Of a stretch of 64,000 nucleotides of DNA, positions 1 through 9,207 are shown piece after piece (positions within the stretch are counted from its first letter, which is position 1; each line of letters begins with the position of its first letter). Source of the stretch: Rhizobium johnstonii 3841. GTDB taxonomy: Bacteria > Pseudomonadota > Alphaproteobacteria > Rhizobiales > Rhizobiaceae. Made by a program: the position numbers and the translations under genes. The stretch is from positions 372,001 to 436,000 of the forward strand of contig NC_008378.1 in the NCBI RefSeq assembly GCF_000009265.1. The letters run 5' to 3'. The notes under the pieces were generated by a model that worked only from the letters and a program-made list of their open reading frames with translations, was not told the origin of the DNA and did no database searches.

Positions 1-822
1 TGCCAACCAGACCATAATGCGGCTTACAGCTTCGTAATACCTCTGCCCGACGAGCAGACCCGTATGTGTCGTACCCCAGAGACCTAGATATTCGCCACCG
101 ATGTGGCGTGCTGTCGCCAGGCCTCGATGATCATCGGATTCGTCGTTGACGGCGCAAATGACGAGGCTGGGGCACGTGATCTTCTCGCTTTCGATGGAAA
201 TCCCCTCCGCCCCGAAATGAAAGGAAAATTCGCTGAATGCTTTTGCAGATTCCATGGACAGGTACTTCCGCTGGAATTCGATATCCTCGAATGTTTCATC
301 GGTACTGATTTGCTCGTCACGCACGGGAGCAGGCACGACGAGGTCGGGCATTCGCAACGCGAGATCGCGATAGTGCGCCTCCGCATGCACTTCCCTGCAA
401 ATACTGGAATCGATCAGCACCAGCCCGGCTATCTTCACGCTTTCCGCCAGTTTCTGGCTCAGGATTCCTCCCATGCTGAAAGCGATCACGATGGGAGGAG
501 TTCCACATTCTTCGACGATTTCGGAGATCACCAGCCGGATGTCTTCCAGGTAATCTTCAAACAGGATTTTTGTGAAATCCACCGACCTGCTTTTGTAGTG
601 GCCTCGCAGGTTGACGCAATAAGAGTTCCATCCAGCGGATATGAAATGAGGAATGTATTTGCTCCACATCCAGCTCCCGGTAAACGCGCCGTGAACAAAG
701 AGCAAAGGCGGCCGAACGGACTGCCCTGGGTCCCTGTTCCCATGAAACATTTCCAGAAATAGGTCATTCTCTCCGATGTATTTTTCCGTGTGCTCGGGTC
801 GTTCTTTTGCATAGTCCCTCAT
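1..822 (-). CDS. alpha/beta hydrolase, 3' end cut by window edge
   Basis: The reading frame is open from an ATG at 822 down to base 1 (274 codons, no stop), so the C-terminus lies outside the window. The start is set by AAAGGAG about eight bases upstream. The fold is visible: LLFVHGAFTGSW near residue 50 gives the oxyanion-hole HG motif, IAFSMGG near residue 115 is the nucleophile elbow with the catalytic Ser, and GTTHTG near residue 255 carries the catalytic His. There is no signal peptide, so it is probably a cytoplasmic esterase or C-C hydrolase. The substrate cannot be told. It is divergent from the LysR gene at 947, its likely regulator. The base composition is somewhat more AT-rich than the neighbours. 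Confidence 0.85.
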   Translation of the reverse strand, partial: MRDYAKERPEHTEKYIGENDLFLEMFHGNRDPGQSVRPPLLFVHGAFTGSWMWSKYIPHFISAGWNSYCVNLRGHYKSRSVDFTKILFEDYLEDIRLVISEIVEECGTPPIVIAFSMGGILSQKLAESVKIAGLVLIDSSICREVHAEAHYRDLALRMPDLVVPAPVRDEQISTDETFEDIEFQRKYLSMESAKAFSEFSFHFGAEGISIESEKITCPSLVICAVNDESDDHRGLATARHIGGEYLGLWGTTHTGLLVGQRYYEAVSRIMVWLA

Positions 823-884
823 ACCGCTCACTCCTTTGATATTGGCTGGCTGCGCATCGAGACAGAGGATATTTCCTATGCAAT

Positions 885-894
885 ATTGATCAAT
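885..894. promoter_or_regulatory. palindrome between hydrolase and LysR gene
   Basis: ATTGATCAAT is a perfect 10-bp palindrome in the 124-bp divergent gap, where a LysR-type regulator would be expected to bind. The binding role is inferred from position only. Confidence 0.3.
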
Positions 895-946
895 TACGGC
901 TCTTGGACTTACATAAAGGACAAAATATCTTCAATCGGGTGCTGAT

Positions 947-1888
947 GTGGACAGTCTCGCAAGTGTTGTCGCCTTCGTTCACGCCGCCGAACAGCAGAGT
1001 TATGTCGCAGCCGCCAGGGTTGGCGGAGTTTCGCCGTCCGCGATCGGAAAGGCAGTGGCGCGTCTCGAAGGCCGGCTGGGCGTGCGGCTCTTCAACCGGA
1101 CGACGCGCAGTATCAGCCTGACTGAGGAAGGAGCGGTCCTCTACGAGCGCTACAAACGCATCATCGATGACATGGACGACGCAGAGGCCACAATCTCACG
1201 AAGCCGGGAACGACCAAGGGGGCGCCTTCGCGTCAGCGTACCGCATATCGTCGGACACCACCTTCTTATGCCGATCCTGCCCATTTTTGCCGAGCAGTTT
1301 CCGGAGATCGAACTGGACATCGATTTCGAAGACAAGGTCACCGATCTGGTTGCAGAGGGCCTGGATGTCGTCGTGCGCAGTGGTGAGCTTGCCGATGCAC
1401 GATTGATTGCCCGCCGTCTCGGCGATCAGCATTTCGTCGTTTGCGGAAGTCCCGATTATCTCAAGCGCCATGGGCGACCGGAGACCCCGGATGACCTCTC
1501 CCAACATGCCTGCATTCACTTCAAATACCCATCCAGCGGCCGGCTCGCACCATGGGCATTCCGCTCACCATACGATCGGGTAATTTTTCCAAGAACCCTT
1601 ACATTCAACAATACGGACGCAGGGCTGCGGGCAGCACGAGACGGTTTGGGGATCGCGCATCTGCCTGTCTACGTCGCAGAGCCCCATATGCGAACCGGGA
1701 GTCTGGTCCCCGTCCTGACCTCCTTCATGGTGCCGTACGGCTCGCTCTCGCTCGTCTGGCCGTCCAATCGTCAGCTTTCACCAAAAGTCCGCGCTTTCGT
1801 GGATTTTGTGGCTGCGAACTTTGCCGCCCGACCCGACGCTTTTCGCCCGCTGGATGCGGCTGGCATCCCATCCAATTCTAGGAGATAG
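947..1888 (+). CDS. LysR family transcriptional regulator
   Basis: A 313-residue protein of normal LysR length. The N-terminal winged helix-turn-helix covers about residues 1-60 (SPSAIGKAVARLEGRLGVRLFNRTTR), followed by a periplasmic-binding-like effector domain to about residue 295. The sequence style resembles the CrgA/DsdC-like LysR branch common in proteobacteria. The start taken is GTG at 947; an overlapping ATG at 945 is in another frame. The gene is divergent from the hydrolase at 822, and LysR regulators usually control the divergent neighbour, so the hydrolase is the likely target. The inducer is unknown. Confidence 0.88.
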   Translation: MDSLASVVAFVHAAEQQSYVAAARVGGVSPSAIGKAVARLEGRLGVRLFNRTTRSISLTEEGAVLYERYKRIIDDMDDAEATISRSRERPRGRLRVSVPHIVGHHLLMPILPIFAEQFPEIELDIDFEDKVTDLVAEGLDVVVRSGELADARLIARRLGDQHFVVCGSPDYLKRHGRPETPDDLSQHACIHFKYPSSGRLAPWAFRSPYDRVIFPRTLTFNNTDAGLRAARDGLGIAHLPVYVAEPHMRTGSLVPVLTSFMVPYGSLSLVWPSNRQLSPKVRAFVDFVAANFAARPDAFRPLDAAGIPSNSRR

Positions 1889-1890
1889 CA

Positions 1891-1908
1891 GGCGCTTTCA
1901 GGAGCGCC
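1891..1908. terminator. short hairpin between convergent genes
   Basis: GGCGCT and AGCGCC form a 6-bp stem around a 6-base loop, just after the LysR stop and before the mannosidase stop on the other strand. There is no clear T run, so this is a weak candidate. Confidence 0.3.
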
Positions 1909-1982
1909 CGCCAGTTCTTGAAATCATGGTGCGACATGCTGCCGTAGGCCATTTGATTCCCGGCACGTATGGCGGTCAGGCG

Positions 1983-4900
1983 TCAGCCATTCTGCAGCTT
2001 CCAGGTCCGGATCTCGAACGGCATGATGTCGGCAGGTCCCTTCCGTTCCATCGGTTCTTCGAGAATGTTCAGCGGCTGCGATGCTGCCCATCCGGAAGGT
2101 AGCCCGAGGGCGAGCCTGCCGCGCCGGCCGGCCGGTTCGTAAAGGCGCAGGATGAGACCATCACCCTCTTCCGCCGGCTTCAGGCCCGAGAACGCGACGG
2201 GGATGCCGGTGACCGTAAGCGGCGCGAAAGTGCCGGTGGAGAGGCCGGTGGCTTCGGCCGAGACGAGCGGCTGGTTGAGATCGATCGCCTCGTCGAGAAC
2301 ACCGCCTTCATGCCAGGCGCCTTCATGCGGCATCAGTGCATAGGTGAAGCTCTGCTCCCCTTCGTCGGCCAGCGGATCCGGATAGATCGGCCCGCGCACG
2401 AGGCTCATGCCGATCACATTGCCGCGGGCGCTATGGCCGTATTTGGCATTGTTGAGCAGCGCGACCCCGAAGTCCGGCTCGCTGATATCGACGAAGCGAT
2501 GCGCGACGGCCTCGAACATCGCCTGCTCCCAGGACGTATTCGTGTGCGTTGCCCGCTCGACGATGCCGAAGGCGCATTCGAAGGTCGCCTTGCGGGCCTG
2601 CGCGGCGACCGGGTTCAGGGTTCGCAGCAGCGTGCGGCGATCATGCCAGTCGATCGTCGTTTCGATGTCGAGCCGCCTGGCGTTGGCCGTCAGCACATAG
2701 GTCTGCGTGACGCTCGAATTCCGGTAGCGGTAAACGACGCGGATCGCCGCGCGGTGCGGCCCGTCTTCAACGAGGGTGATACTCTCAGGCGCATCGAGGC
2801 GGACGGCCTTTTCGGCATAATCCGCATCGATGTCCCAAGCGTCCCAGTTGCGCGGCTTGTCGGCCGGATAGACCCAGAGCTGGTTGGCCGAGCCGTCGAC
2901 TGCTTCCCGGCCCGTTGCCTTGTGAAGAAGGCTCGAAACCGCCCCATCCTTGCCGATGGAGACCGAGAGTTGGTCGTTTTCGAGACGGTCGGGGCCTGCC
3001 TTCAACCCGCCTGCCGGCTTGAGCGAACCCTTGTCGAAGACCGCGACGGATAAGGGCGCAACGAAATCCGCGGCCGCAATGACCGTGCCGTCAGAGAGTG
3101 TCGCGCTGAGCGGCCTCGGCGCAAGAGACGGATTGACGACGACGAGGGCATCGCCAACTCCGCCCTTCGGCAGCTTGGCCGACAGCGCCTGCAATCCCCC
3201 CGCCTGTTCGGCCTTGGCATGTTCGATGACGCCGTCCAGTTCCTGCTCTGCATCCTGATAGACCTCGCGGATGCTCGAACCCGGCAGAATGTCGTGAAAC
3301 TCGTTCTTCAGCACCACACGCCAATCCGCTTCGAGGCTATTCGGCCTGTCTGCTCCGAGCATATGCGCCAGCGAAGCGATGGTTTCGGCGGTGATCAGCG
3401 CACGTTCGGCCTGGCGATGCTTGCGCTTGACGCCGCTTTGCGACGTCAGCGTCGCACGATGCAGTTCGAGATAGATTTCGCCATCCCACACCGGAAGGTT
3501 CTTTTCGCCTGCGGTGCGGTGCGCCTGTTCGTAATAGCTTTTGACGGTGCCCCAGCGCGCCTGCGGGATAGCCGGGAAATCGCGCAACTGCACCTCGCGC
3601 TCGACCATCTCCGGGGTGACGCCGCCGCCGCCGTCGCCATAACCGACGGCCAGCAGCGACGTATCGTGCTGGGTCTTGCCGCGGAAATTCTTCCACGTCG
3701 GCAGGTAGCAATCGGGTTGCACGAAGCCGTTGTAACCCTGCATCGGATTGTCGAACGTATGGGTCAGCACCCGGCTGCCGTCGAGGCCCTTCCACCAGAA
3801 GAGATCGGAGGGAATATGGTTGGTCTCGCTCCAGTTGACCTTGATCGTGAAGAAACTGTCGATGCCGCCCTGTCTCAGGATTTGCGGCAGCGCGCCGGAA
3901 AAGCCGAAGCAGTCCGGCAGCCAGCAGACCGTATGGCGAGTGCCGAAGGTCTTTTCGAAATAACGCTGGCCATAGAGAACCTGACGGGCGAGGCTTTCGC
4001 CGGTCGGCATGTTCGTGTCGGGCTCCACCCACATGCCGCCGACGGTTTCCCACTTTCCGTCCGCGACCTTTTTCTTGATGCGATCGAGAAGCTCCGGGTC
4101 TTCTTCTTCCATCTGCGCGTAATAATGGGCGGTTGACTGGTTGAAGCGGAAATCGTCGGAGCGTTCCATCAGCGAGAGCGCCGTATTGAAGGTGCGCCGC
4201 ATTTTCCGCCGCGTCTCGCGATAAGGCCAAAGCCAGGCGAGATCGATATGCGCATGGCCCGTCAGCAGCAGTTCTCCGTTCGGCGGGAAGCGCTTCTGCA
4301 GCTCCTTCAACCGCGCCGTCAGAGCCTCGAAGGCCGTGGCTGCCGAAGCGCTCTGCTCTTCCGTGAGGCCTGCCGGATTAACCTCAAGTTCCGGCAGTTC
4401 CCAGATCTTCTGCTGCATGACGGCGCCGGATGTGCGGGAGATATAGGCCGCCGTATCCGACGGCCAGTCGAGGCTGCGCAATGCATGCTCGGCGGCATCC
4501 ATCAGGTGCGGCACAACTTCATGCTCGCCGAGCGCATCGATTGCCTCGGCAATCTGCTTCAGCAAAAGTTGCAGGCGGTGAGCGGGACCATCGAGCCAGA
4601 TAAACCGGGCCTTGTTGAGCTTGGGCGCTCGATTGGGCTCCCCGAACGGAAAGCGGGCGACGGTTTCCGTCGCGATCGAGAGGCGGCGGCCCTTTACCGG
4701 GAATTCCTGATGATAGGGGTCGAGACCGAATGTTTCTGTCTCGCCATCGGGATAGCTCAGCGTGATCAGGCTCTCGCCGCCGAGATCGAGCTGCAGGCGA
4801 ATGTCCGCGAGAGGCCATGCCTCCGGCGCTTCAGCGGTCGCGGCAAAATGCACCACTCCCTGGCGGTGCGGCCAATCCTGGTGATGTGCGATCGGCTCGC

Positions 4901-5009
4901 CCTCGAAAGTCCAGCCGTCGATCGCAGCACTTTGTCGATCCCGCCAATGAGCCAACTCGGCAATGCGAACTTTCAGACGATCGAGGCGCTGGGCAATGGT
5001 CAGAGGCAT
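1983..5009 (-). CDS. alpha-mannosidase, glycoside hydrolase family 38
   Basis: A 1008-residue protein, the usual length for bacterial GH38 enzymes. The N-terminal ancillary domain (about 1-240) is followed by the catalytic barrel. GHAHIDLAW holds the zinc ligands of the H-x-D type (His254, Asp256) and WLPDCFGFSG holds the predicted nucleophile Asp366. Middle and C-terminal beta-sandwich domains complete the GH38 layout. There is no signal peptide, so it acts in the cytoplasm on imported alpha-mannosides. It is transcribed divergently from the ROK gene, from a promoter (5152-5179) that matches the one before the sugar importer at 7839, so enzyme and importer are probably co-regulated. Whether mannose is the true substrate is not proven. 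Confidence 0.9.
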   Translation of the reverse strand: MPLTIAQRLDRLKVRIAELAHWRDRQSAAIDGWTFEGEPIAHHQDWPHRQGVVHFAATAEAPEAWPLADIRLQLDLGGESLITLSYPDGETETFGLDPYHQEFPVKGRRLSIATETVARFPFGEPNRAPKLNKARFIWLDGPAHRLQLLLKQIAEAIDALGEHEVVPHLMDAAEHALRSLDWPSDTAAYISRTSGAVMQQKIWELPELEVNPAGLTEEQSASAATAFEALTARLKELQKRFPPNGELLLTGHAHIDLAWLWPYRETRRKMRRTFNTALSLMERSDDFRFNQSTAHYYAQMEEEDPELLDRIKKKVADGKWETVGGMWVEPDTNMPTGESLARQVLYGQRYFEKTFGTRHTVCWLPDCFGFSGALPQILRQGGIDSFFTIKVNWSETNHIPSDLFWWKGLDGSRVLTHTFDNPMQGYNGFVQPDCYLPTWKNFRGKTQHDTSLLAVGYGDGGGGVTPEMVEREVQLRDFPAIPQARWGTVKSYYEQAHRTAGEKNLPVWDGEIYLELHRATLTSQSGVKRKHRQAERALITAETIASLAHMLGADRPNSLEADWRVVLKNEFHDILPGSSIREVYQDAEQELDGVIEHAKAEQAGGLQALSAKLPKGGVGDALVVVNPSLAPRPLSATLSDGTVIAAADFVAPLSVAVFDKGSLKPAGGLKAGPDRLENDQLSVSIGKDGAVSSLLHKATGREAVDGSANQLWVYPADKPRNWDAWDIDADYAEKAVRLDAPESITLVEDGPHRAAIRVVYRYRNSSVTQTYVLTANARRLDIETTIDWHDRRTLLRTLNPVAAQARKATFECAFGIVERATHTNTSWEQAMFEAVAHRFVDISEPDFGVALLNNAKYGHSARGNVIGMSLVRGPIYPDPLADEGEQSFTYALMPHEGAWHEGGVLDEAIDLNQPLVSAEATGLSTGTFAPLTVTGIPVAFSGLKPAEEGDGLILRLYEPAGRRGRLALGLPSGWAASQPLNILEEPMERKGPADIMPFEIRTWKLQNG

Positions 5010-5151
5010 GGCTTATCCTGTTGAAAATCGACGGCTGACAATCTTGTCGTCATGCTTTTGGGGTCGTGGTCATGGTTGTGGGGGAGACGAAGATGGCGCG
5101 ACCGACATCGCGATTGCCCGGCCCCTCCTCCAAGCGGGCTTGCAGAGTCTT

Positions 5152-5179
5152 AGATTAAGTAACTTTGATTTGGCGTCAA
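5152..5179 (-). promoter_or_regulatory. mannosidase promoter with embedded operator
   Basis: On the minus strand TTGACG (5179-5174), a 16-base spacer and TAATCT (5157-5152) form a sigma70-type promoter. The spacer holds a near-palindrome with AAGT/ACTT arms. The whole 21-base block 5151-5171 is the reverse complement of 7741-7761 except for the central base. ROK repressors are the likely binders (inference). Confidence 0.6.
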
Positions 5180-5251
5180 GCCCGTAAGAATTTCATTGCG
5201 GTAGACGCCGGCGTGATACACAAGCGTCATGGAGCTCTAAGGACGGCGACT

Positions 5252-6391
5252 ATGCGGTATCTTCGGTCAGGGCCGCGTCGGCTTCACACTCAGGAGATGG
5301 GTGCCCCGCGCGCCAAAACGGTCGGCCTGAGGTCCGGTGAAATCGCCGACCGGAATATTCGCGTCATTCTGGAGGCGATCCGCCGCCATGGCCCGTTGAC
5401 GCGGATGGAGCTTGGCGGGCATTGCGGCCTGACCGGCCCCGGCATTACCAATATTCTACGCCGATTGGCTGAGGAGAAGCTCGTGACCTCCAACCGCCGC
5501 AATGGCGTTGGCGGAGGGGCCACCGCGACCGAGTTTGCCTTGCGCCCGGAAGGTGCTTTCTCGATCGGCGTCAAGCTTCGCCAAAGGCGTGGCGAGGCCG
5601 TGCTCATCGATCTGAGTGGTCAGGTCCATGACCGGGTCTATATCGAGCTGGACCCCGCAGACAGGGTCAGCCTGGTACATGCGGCCGTCAGGGATATAGT
5701 CGATCGCCACGCCGCCTTGCCGATCATCGGCCTTGGCATCGCCGCCAACGACTGGACAGAGGATCAAAGCGATCAGATCGCCGCGATGTCGACGATTGCG
5801 CGTCCCTATGTCGAGAACGAGTGCACGGCGAGCCTTCTCGCCGAACGCACGATCGGCAGCTCCGGCAGGGAAGGCGGACTTGCGATGATCATCATCGACG
5901 ACGACGTTCAGGCCGGCTTTCTCATTCGCGGTATTCCCTATTCCGGCGTGCATGGCAGGGCAGGCAGCATCGGCGAAATGCTGACCGGCCCGGACAATGT
6001 CCAGCTGAACACTGTCGTCGGTTTCGAGTCGCTGCGATCACGGATCGGCGACCAGGCATTCACCCGCCTGCTGCAAGGAGAAGAATTCTCCTCGCCATCA
6101 CTGTCGCAATGGATACGGGAAGCCGCAGGCCATCTCCTCGACCCGATCATCGCCATGGCCGGTTTTCTCGCGCCGAGCGTCGTCATGATCGGCAGCGATC
6201 TGCCGCAGGGCGTGATCGAAGCGCTGATCCATCAGCTTTCCATCGAGCGGCGCGACACCTCGACGAGACCATTGCTGACACCCTGGATTTCGCCGATGAA
6301 ACCGGCGAGTTTCAGCGGCGGCGGCGTTGCGCTCGGCGCAGCCCTCCTGCCCTTCCTCAACACTTTGCTGCTGCCGCCTGCTTCGGCGTGA
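5252..6391 (+). CDS. ROK family transcriptional repressor
   Basis: A ROK-type regulator of about 380 residues. The winged helix-turn-helix is GPLTRMELGGHCGLTGPGITNILRRLAEEKL in pieces near the N-terminus, followed by the sugar-kinase-like ROK domain (the GGGATATEF segment, then a degenerate kinase fold). The start is uncertain: ATG at 5252 has AAGGA eight bases upstream, while ATG at 5297 has AGGAG directly abutting. An in-frame TTG at 5165 lies inside the operator and is unlikely. The gene is divergent from the mannosidase and shares its operator region, so it probably represses the mannosidase, the importer and itself. The usual C-x-C-type zinc cluster of ROK proteins is not evident. Confidence 0.82.
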   Translation: MRYLRSGPRRLHTQEMGAPRAKTVGLRSGEIADRNIRVILEAIRRHGPLTRMELGGHCGLTGPGITNILRRLAEEKLVTSNRRNGVGGGATATEFALRPEGAFSIGVKLRQRRGEAVLIDLSGQVHDRVYIELDPADRVSLVHAAVRDIVDRHAALPIIGLGIAANDWTEDQSDQIAAMSTIARPYVENECTASLLAERTIGSSGREGGLAMIIIDDDVQAGFLIRGIPYSGVHGRAGSIGEMLTGPDNVQLNTVVGFESLRSRIGDQAFTRLLQGEEFSSPSLSQWIREAAGHLLDPIIAMAGFLAPSVVMIGSDLPQGVIEALIHQLSIERRDTSTRPLLTPWISPMKPASFSGGGVALGAALLPFLNTLLLPPASA

Positions 6392-6421
6392 TGGCCCAAA
6401 CGCGCTGCGCGCTTGGCCAAC

Positions 6422-7468
6422 TCAGCCGAGCGCTTCATCGGCGTGGCTGAGATCGGAGGCCAGCGCCTTGTCCAGGACTTTCTGGATATTGGCCGCCCGC
6501 CGGAACGAGGGTTCCTGGGCCCTGCCCGCCCGCACGGCCTGGACGAAACGCTGGTAGTTCGTCTCGACCGGATCGAAGGGGACGTCGCGCCAGGTCGCCG
6601 TGTGCACGTCTTCTCCAAGACAGGCGCGAAGCGTCGATTTTCCGGTGTCGTAGATCATCTCGATCGAGCCGGTTTCGCCATAGACCCTGAGGCGTAGCTG
6701 ATCCATCTGCCCGGCCGCCGTGCGCGTTGCCTGGATCGTCCCGATCGCCCCGCCGAAGAAATCGACATTCATCGTAAAGCTGTCATTCGCGTCGAGATCA
6801 TACTCACCGATCTTATGATCAGGCGCCTTGTCGAAGGTCTTCAGCCGGGCGAAGACATGAGCAACGTCGAGCCCGGAACCGTAGGATGCGAAATCGACGA
6901 TGTGAATTCCGATATCGCCGAGCGCGCCGTTGGATCCGTGCTTCTTGCTCAGCCGCCACAGCCATTTGCTTTCGGTTTTCCAGTCGCCCCAGTGGCGGCC
7001 GACCAGCCAGCTTTGCAGGTGGGAGGCCTCGACGTGCCTGATCTCCCCGATTTCGCCGGCGAGCACCATCTGCCGGCCTTTCTGAAGGGCAGGCGAATTG
7101 CGATAGGTGAAATTGACCATGCCGACCTTGCCCGATCGCTCGATGGCCTCGGTCATCTCCATGGCCTTGATGGCATCGGTGGCGAGCGGCTTTTCGCAGA
7201 AGACGTGCTTGCCGGCGGCAATGGCCTGAAGCGTCGTCGGGGGGTGAATGCGGTCCGGCGTGACGTTTGCCACTGCGTCGAACTCGCCCCAGGCGAGAGC
7301 ATCCTCGAGGGTGGTGAAGTGGTTGGCGATGCCATGTTCGGTGCAAAAGGCCGCGAGCCTTTCCGGGACGACATCGACGCCGCCCACGACACTGACGCCT
7401 TCGATCGCCTTGAAGTTGGCGGCATGCTGGTTGGCCATTCCGCCGGTACCGAGAATGAGTAGACGCAT
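6422..7468 (-). CDS. Gfo/Idh/MocA family NAD(P)-dependent sugar dehydrogenase
   Basis: A protein of about 348 residues. The N-terminal Rossmann fold starts at once with MRLLILGTGGMA (G-x-G-x-x-A type) and contains the family motif CEKPLA near residue 95, with the catalytic Lys. The C-terminal alpha/beta domain includes GDIGIHIVDFASY with the conserved D-x-G-x-H pattern. The start is ATG at 7468 because GGAGG lies six bases upstream; an in-frame ATG at 7480 lacks such a site. The gene is convergent with the ROK gene and divergent from the ABC operon, whose operator (7741-7761) it may share. It probably oxidises a sugar imported by that system. Confidence 0.87.
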   Translation of the reverse strand: MRLLILGTGGMANQHAANFKAIEGVSVVGGVDVVPERLAAFCTEHGIANHFTTLEDALAWGEFDAVANVTPDRIHPPTTLQAIAAGKHVFCEKPLATDAIKAMEMTEAIERSGKVGMVNFTYRNSPALQKGRQMVLAGEIGEIRHVEASHLQSWLVGRHWGDWKTESKWLWRLSKKHGSNGALGDIGIHIVDFASYGSGLDVAHVFARLKTFDKAPDHKIGEYDLDANDSFTMNVDFFGGAIGTIQATRTAAGQMDQLRLRVYGETGSIEMIYDTGKSTLRACLGEDVHTATWRDVPFDPVETNYQRFVQAVRAGRAQEPSFRRAANIQKVLDKALASDLSHADEALG

Positions 7469-7638
7469 CTTATCCTCCATGGAATTAACTTCCCGCGGCA
7501 GTTCAGCCGGGGCAAAACAGCACTGACGCAATCGCAGCCATCCGCGATTGCCTCGTGCTCTTCTTCAGGAAAATTGCGGTGGATGCGCCGCGCATGCCGC
7601 GGGACGCTCCATCACTTTCGCGGCGCATGTTCTTTTCC

Positions 7639-7658
7639 GAAAATCGATCTCGATTTTC
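7639..7658. repeat. intergenic palindrome
   Basis: GAAAATCGA and TCGATTTTC flank two bases and can form a tight hairpin. The surrounding AT/GC mosaic (7540-7690) has no gene and resembles the palindromic intergenic elements scattered through rhizobial genomes. The rest of 7469-7732 shows nothing else recognisable. Confidence 0.45.
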
Positions 7659-7732
7659 CGGAACTGTGCGCTAGCTGCTGTTGATTGTCGCCAGCATCTC
7701 AACCTCCCAAGTCTGGCCATCCAAGCTGTGGC

Positions 7733-7761
7733 TTGACATCAAATCAAAGTAACTTAATCTA
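7733..7761 (+). promoter_or_regulatory. promoter and operator of the sugar ABC operon
   Basis: TTGACA (7733-7738), a 16-base spacer and TAATCT (7755-7760) form a promoter facing the binding-protein gene. The spacer carries AAGTAACTT. Block 7741-7761 matches the mannosidase operator in inverted orientation with one central difference, so both sites keep the same orientation relative to their promoter. Confidence 0.62.
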
Positions 7762-7838
7762 ATTAATGCAGCACGGAAATGAGGAGAGGTCAACTGACCG
7801 CCAGGCTGTATCCGTTCAAAATGGGGAGGAGACCCATC

Positions 7839-9137
7839 ATGAAGAGCGCCACCGTCAGCGCATTTGCGCTGAGCACCATGTTATTTTCAGCATCCGTTTC
7901 ATTTGCCCAGGAACTTGCCACGAAGGACAGGATCGGCCTTGCCGATGCGCCGAAATCCCTCGTCGTCCGTCTGACGAACGATAGTCCCAACAATTCGGAT
8001 CCGGCGATCGCCGAGGGCTATCAGAAGCTGTTCGTCGATTTCATCAAGAAGCATCCGGACTGGAAATTGCAGATGCAATTCATGTCCTCGGACATCGGCA
8101 CCGAACAGGCCAAGATGCTGGAGCAGGCCAAGGCCGGCAACGCGCCTGACTGCGCTGCCGTCGACTCCTTCGTCCTCTCGCAGTTCATGGTCAATAAAGT
8201 TCTTGCGGACTTCACGCCGTATTTTTCGAAGGAGGAAGTGGATGACCTGTTCCCCTTCATCCGCAGCGGCATCACGGATAAGGACCAGACGGTCCGCGCC
8301 TGGTGGTGGGATACGGACCTTCGTGTGCTCTACCGCAACAAGTCGATCGTTGCGGATGCGCCGCAGACATGGGACGACCTGAAAACGGCCGCGCTCGCCT
8401 CCACCAAGGAAGGCATGGAAGGCGTTCTCTTCAACGGCGGGCGCTGGGAAGGGACGACGTTCGACTGGCTCGCGAATTATTGGGCGCTGGGCGGCAAGCT
8501 CGTCGACGACTCAGGCAAGCCGGTATTCGGCGAAGGCGAGAACAAGGAGAAATTCCTGAAGGCGCTGAATTATTTCAAGGATCTCGTCGATTCGGGTGCC
8601 GCGCCCAAGCGCGTCAGCACGATCGCGAATTACGACGATATGAATGCCGCGGCGGCAGCGGCGACGACGGCGCTCTTCATCGGCGGCAACTGGCAATATG
8701 CGCAGCTGAAGGCCACGCTCGACGAGGACGAGTTCAACAACTGGACCTTCTCGCCGATCCCCGGCCCCAGCGCCGATCAGCGTTCGACCGGAACCGGCGG
8801 CTGGACGATCGCATCCTTCAGCAAGGACAAGGACAAGATCGAGATGTGCGCCAACCTCGCACGCGAGGTCTATATGGGGCCGGCAAACGCGCTGCAGCAG
8901 CAGTTGCCGACCAGGAAGTCGCTGTTCGACAAATATGAGGTCTTCTCCACCGAAGCCAACAAGACCTTCGCCGCGGCTCTGGTCGATGGACAGGCACGCC
9001 CGGGTGTGCCGATCTATCCTGAAATCTCCAACCAGATCCAGATCATGATGGGCGACGTGCTCTCGGGGACCAAAAAGCCGGAAGACGCCTTGAATGCCGC
9101 CTTCAATGCGGCGCTGGAGGCCTACAAGCGTCTCTAG
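7839..9137 (+). CDS. sugar ABC transporter, periplasmic binding protein (family 1)
   Basis: A 432-residue extracellular binding protein of the carbohydrate uptake-1 (MalE/UgpB-like) class. The signal peptide is residues 1-23, with cleavage after SFA. The start is ATG at 7839, set by GGGGAGGAG nine bases upstream; upstream in-frame ATGs lack this. It is the first gene of an operon with two permeases, a ROK regulator, an isomerase-like protein and an ATPase. A strong stem-loop (9151-9177) follows, which would favour higher amounts of binding protein. The ligand is unknown; the neighbouring mannosidase suggests a mannoside. Confidence 0.9.
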   Translation: MKSATVSAFALSTMLFSASVSFAQELATKDRIGLADAPKSLVVRLTNDSPNNSDPAIAEGYQKLFVDFIKKHPDWKLQMQFMSSDIGTEQAKMLEQAKAGNAPDCAAVDSFVLSQFMVNKVLADFTPYFSKEEVDDLFPFIRSGITDKDQTVRAWWWDTDLRVLYRNKSIVADAPQTWDDLKTAALASTKEGMEGVLFNGGRWEGTTFDWLANYWALGGKLVDDSGKPVFGEGENKEKFLKALNYFKDLVDSGAAPKRVSTIANYDDMNAAAAAATTALFIGGNWQYAQLKATLDEDEFNNWTFSPIPGPSADQRSTGTGGWTIASFSKDKDKIEMCANLAREVYMGPANALQQQLPTRKSLFDKYEVFSTEANKTFAAALVDGQARPGVPIYPEISNQIQIMMGDVLSGTKKPEDALNAAFNAALEAYKRL

Positions 9138-9150
9138 TGCTTCCGACCGT

Positions 9151-9177
9151 GACGGCGCCTGCCTGCCAGGCGCCGTC
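9151..9177 (+). promoter_or_regulatory. intercistronic stem-loop after binding-protein gene
   Basis: GACGGCGCCTG (9151-9161) pairs perfectly with CAGGCGCCGTC (9167-9177) around a 5-base loop. There is no T run. It probably stabilises the upstream mRNA segment or lowers read-through to the permease genes. Confidence 0.6.
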
Positions 9178-9207
9178 GACATTGCGAAACCCCGCACAGA
9201 GAAGCCA

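Noticed and set aside
103..762. A 219-codon plus-strand open frame
   Set aside because: It is the antisense shadow of the alpha/beta hydrolase, whose minus-strand frame has clear catalytic motifs and a ribosome site.
2310..5024. Several long plus-strand frames opposite the mannosidase
   Set aside because: All are shadows of the GH38 gene, a common effect of high GC third positions.
5165..5251. An upstream TTG start for the first ROK gene
   Set aside because: It lies inside the promoter/operator block shared with the mannosidase.
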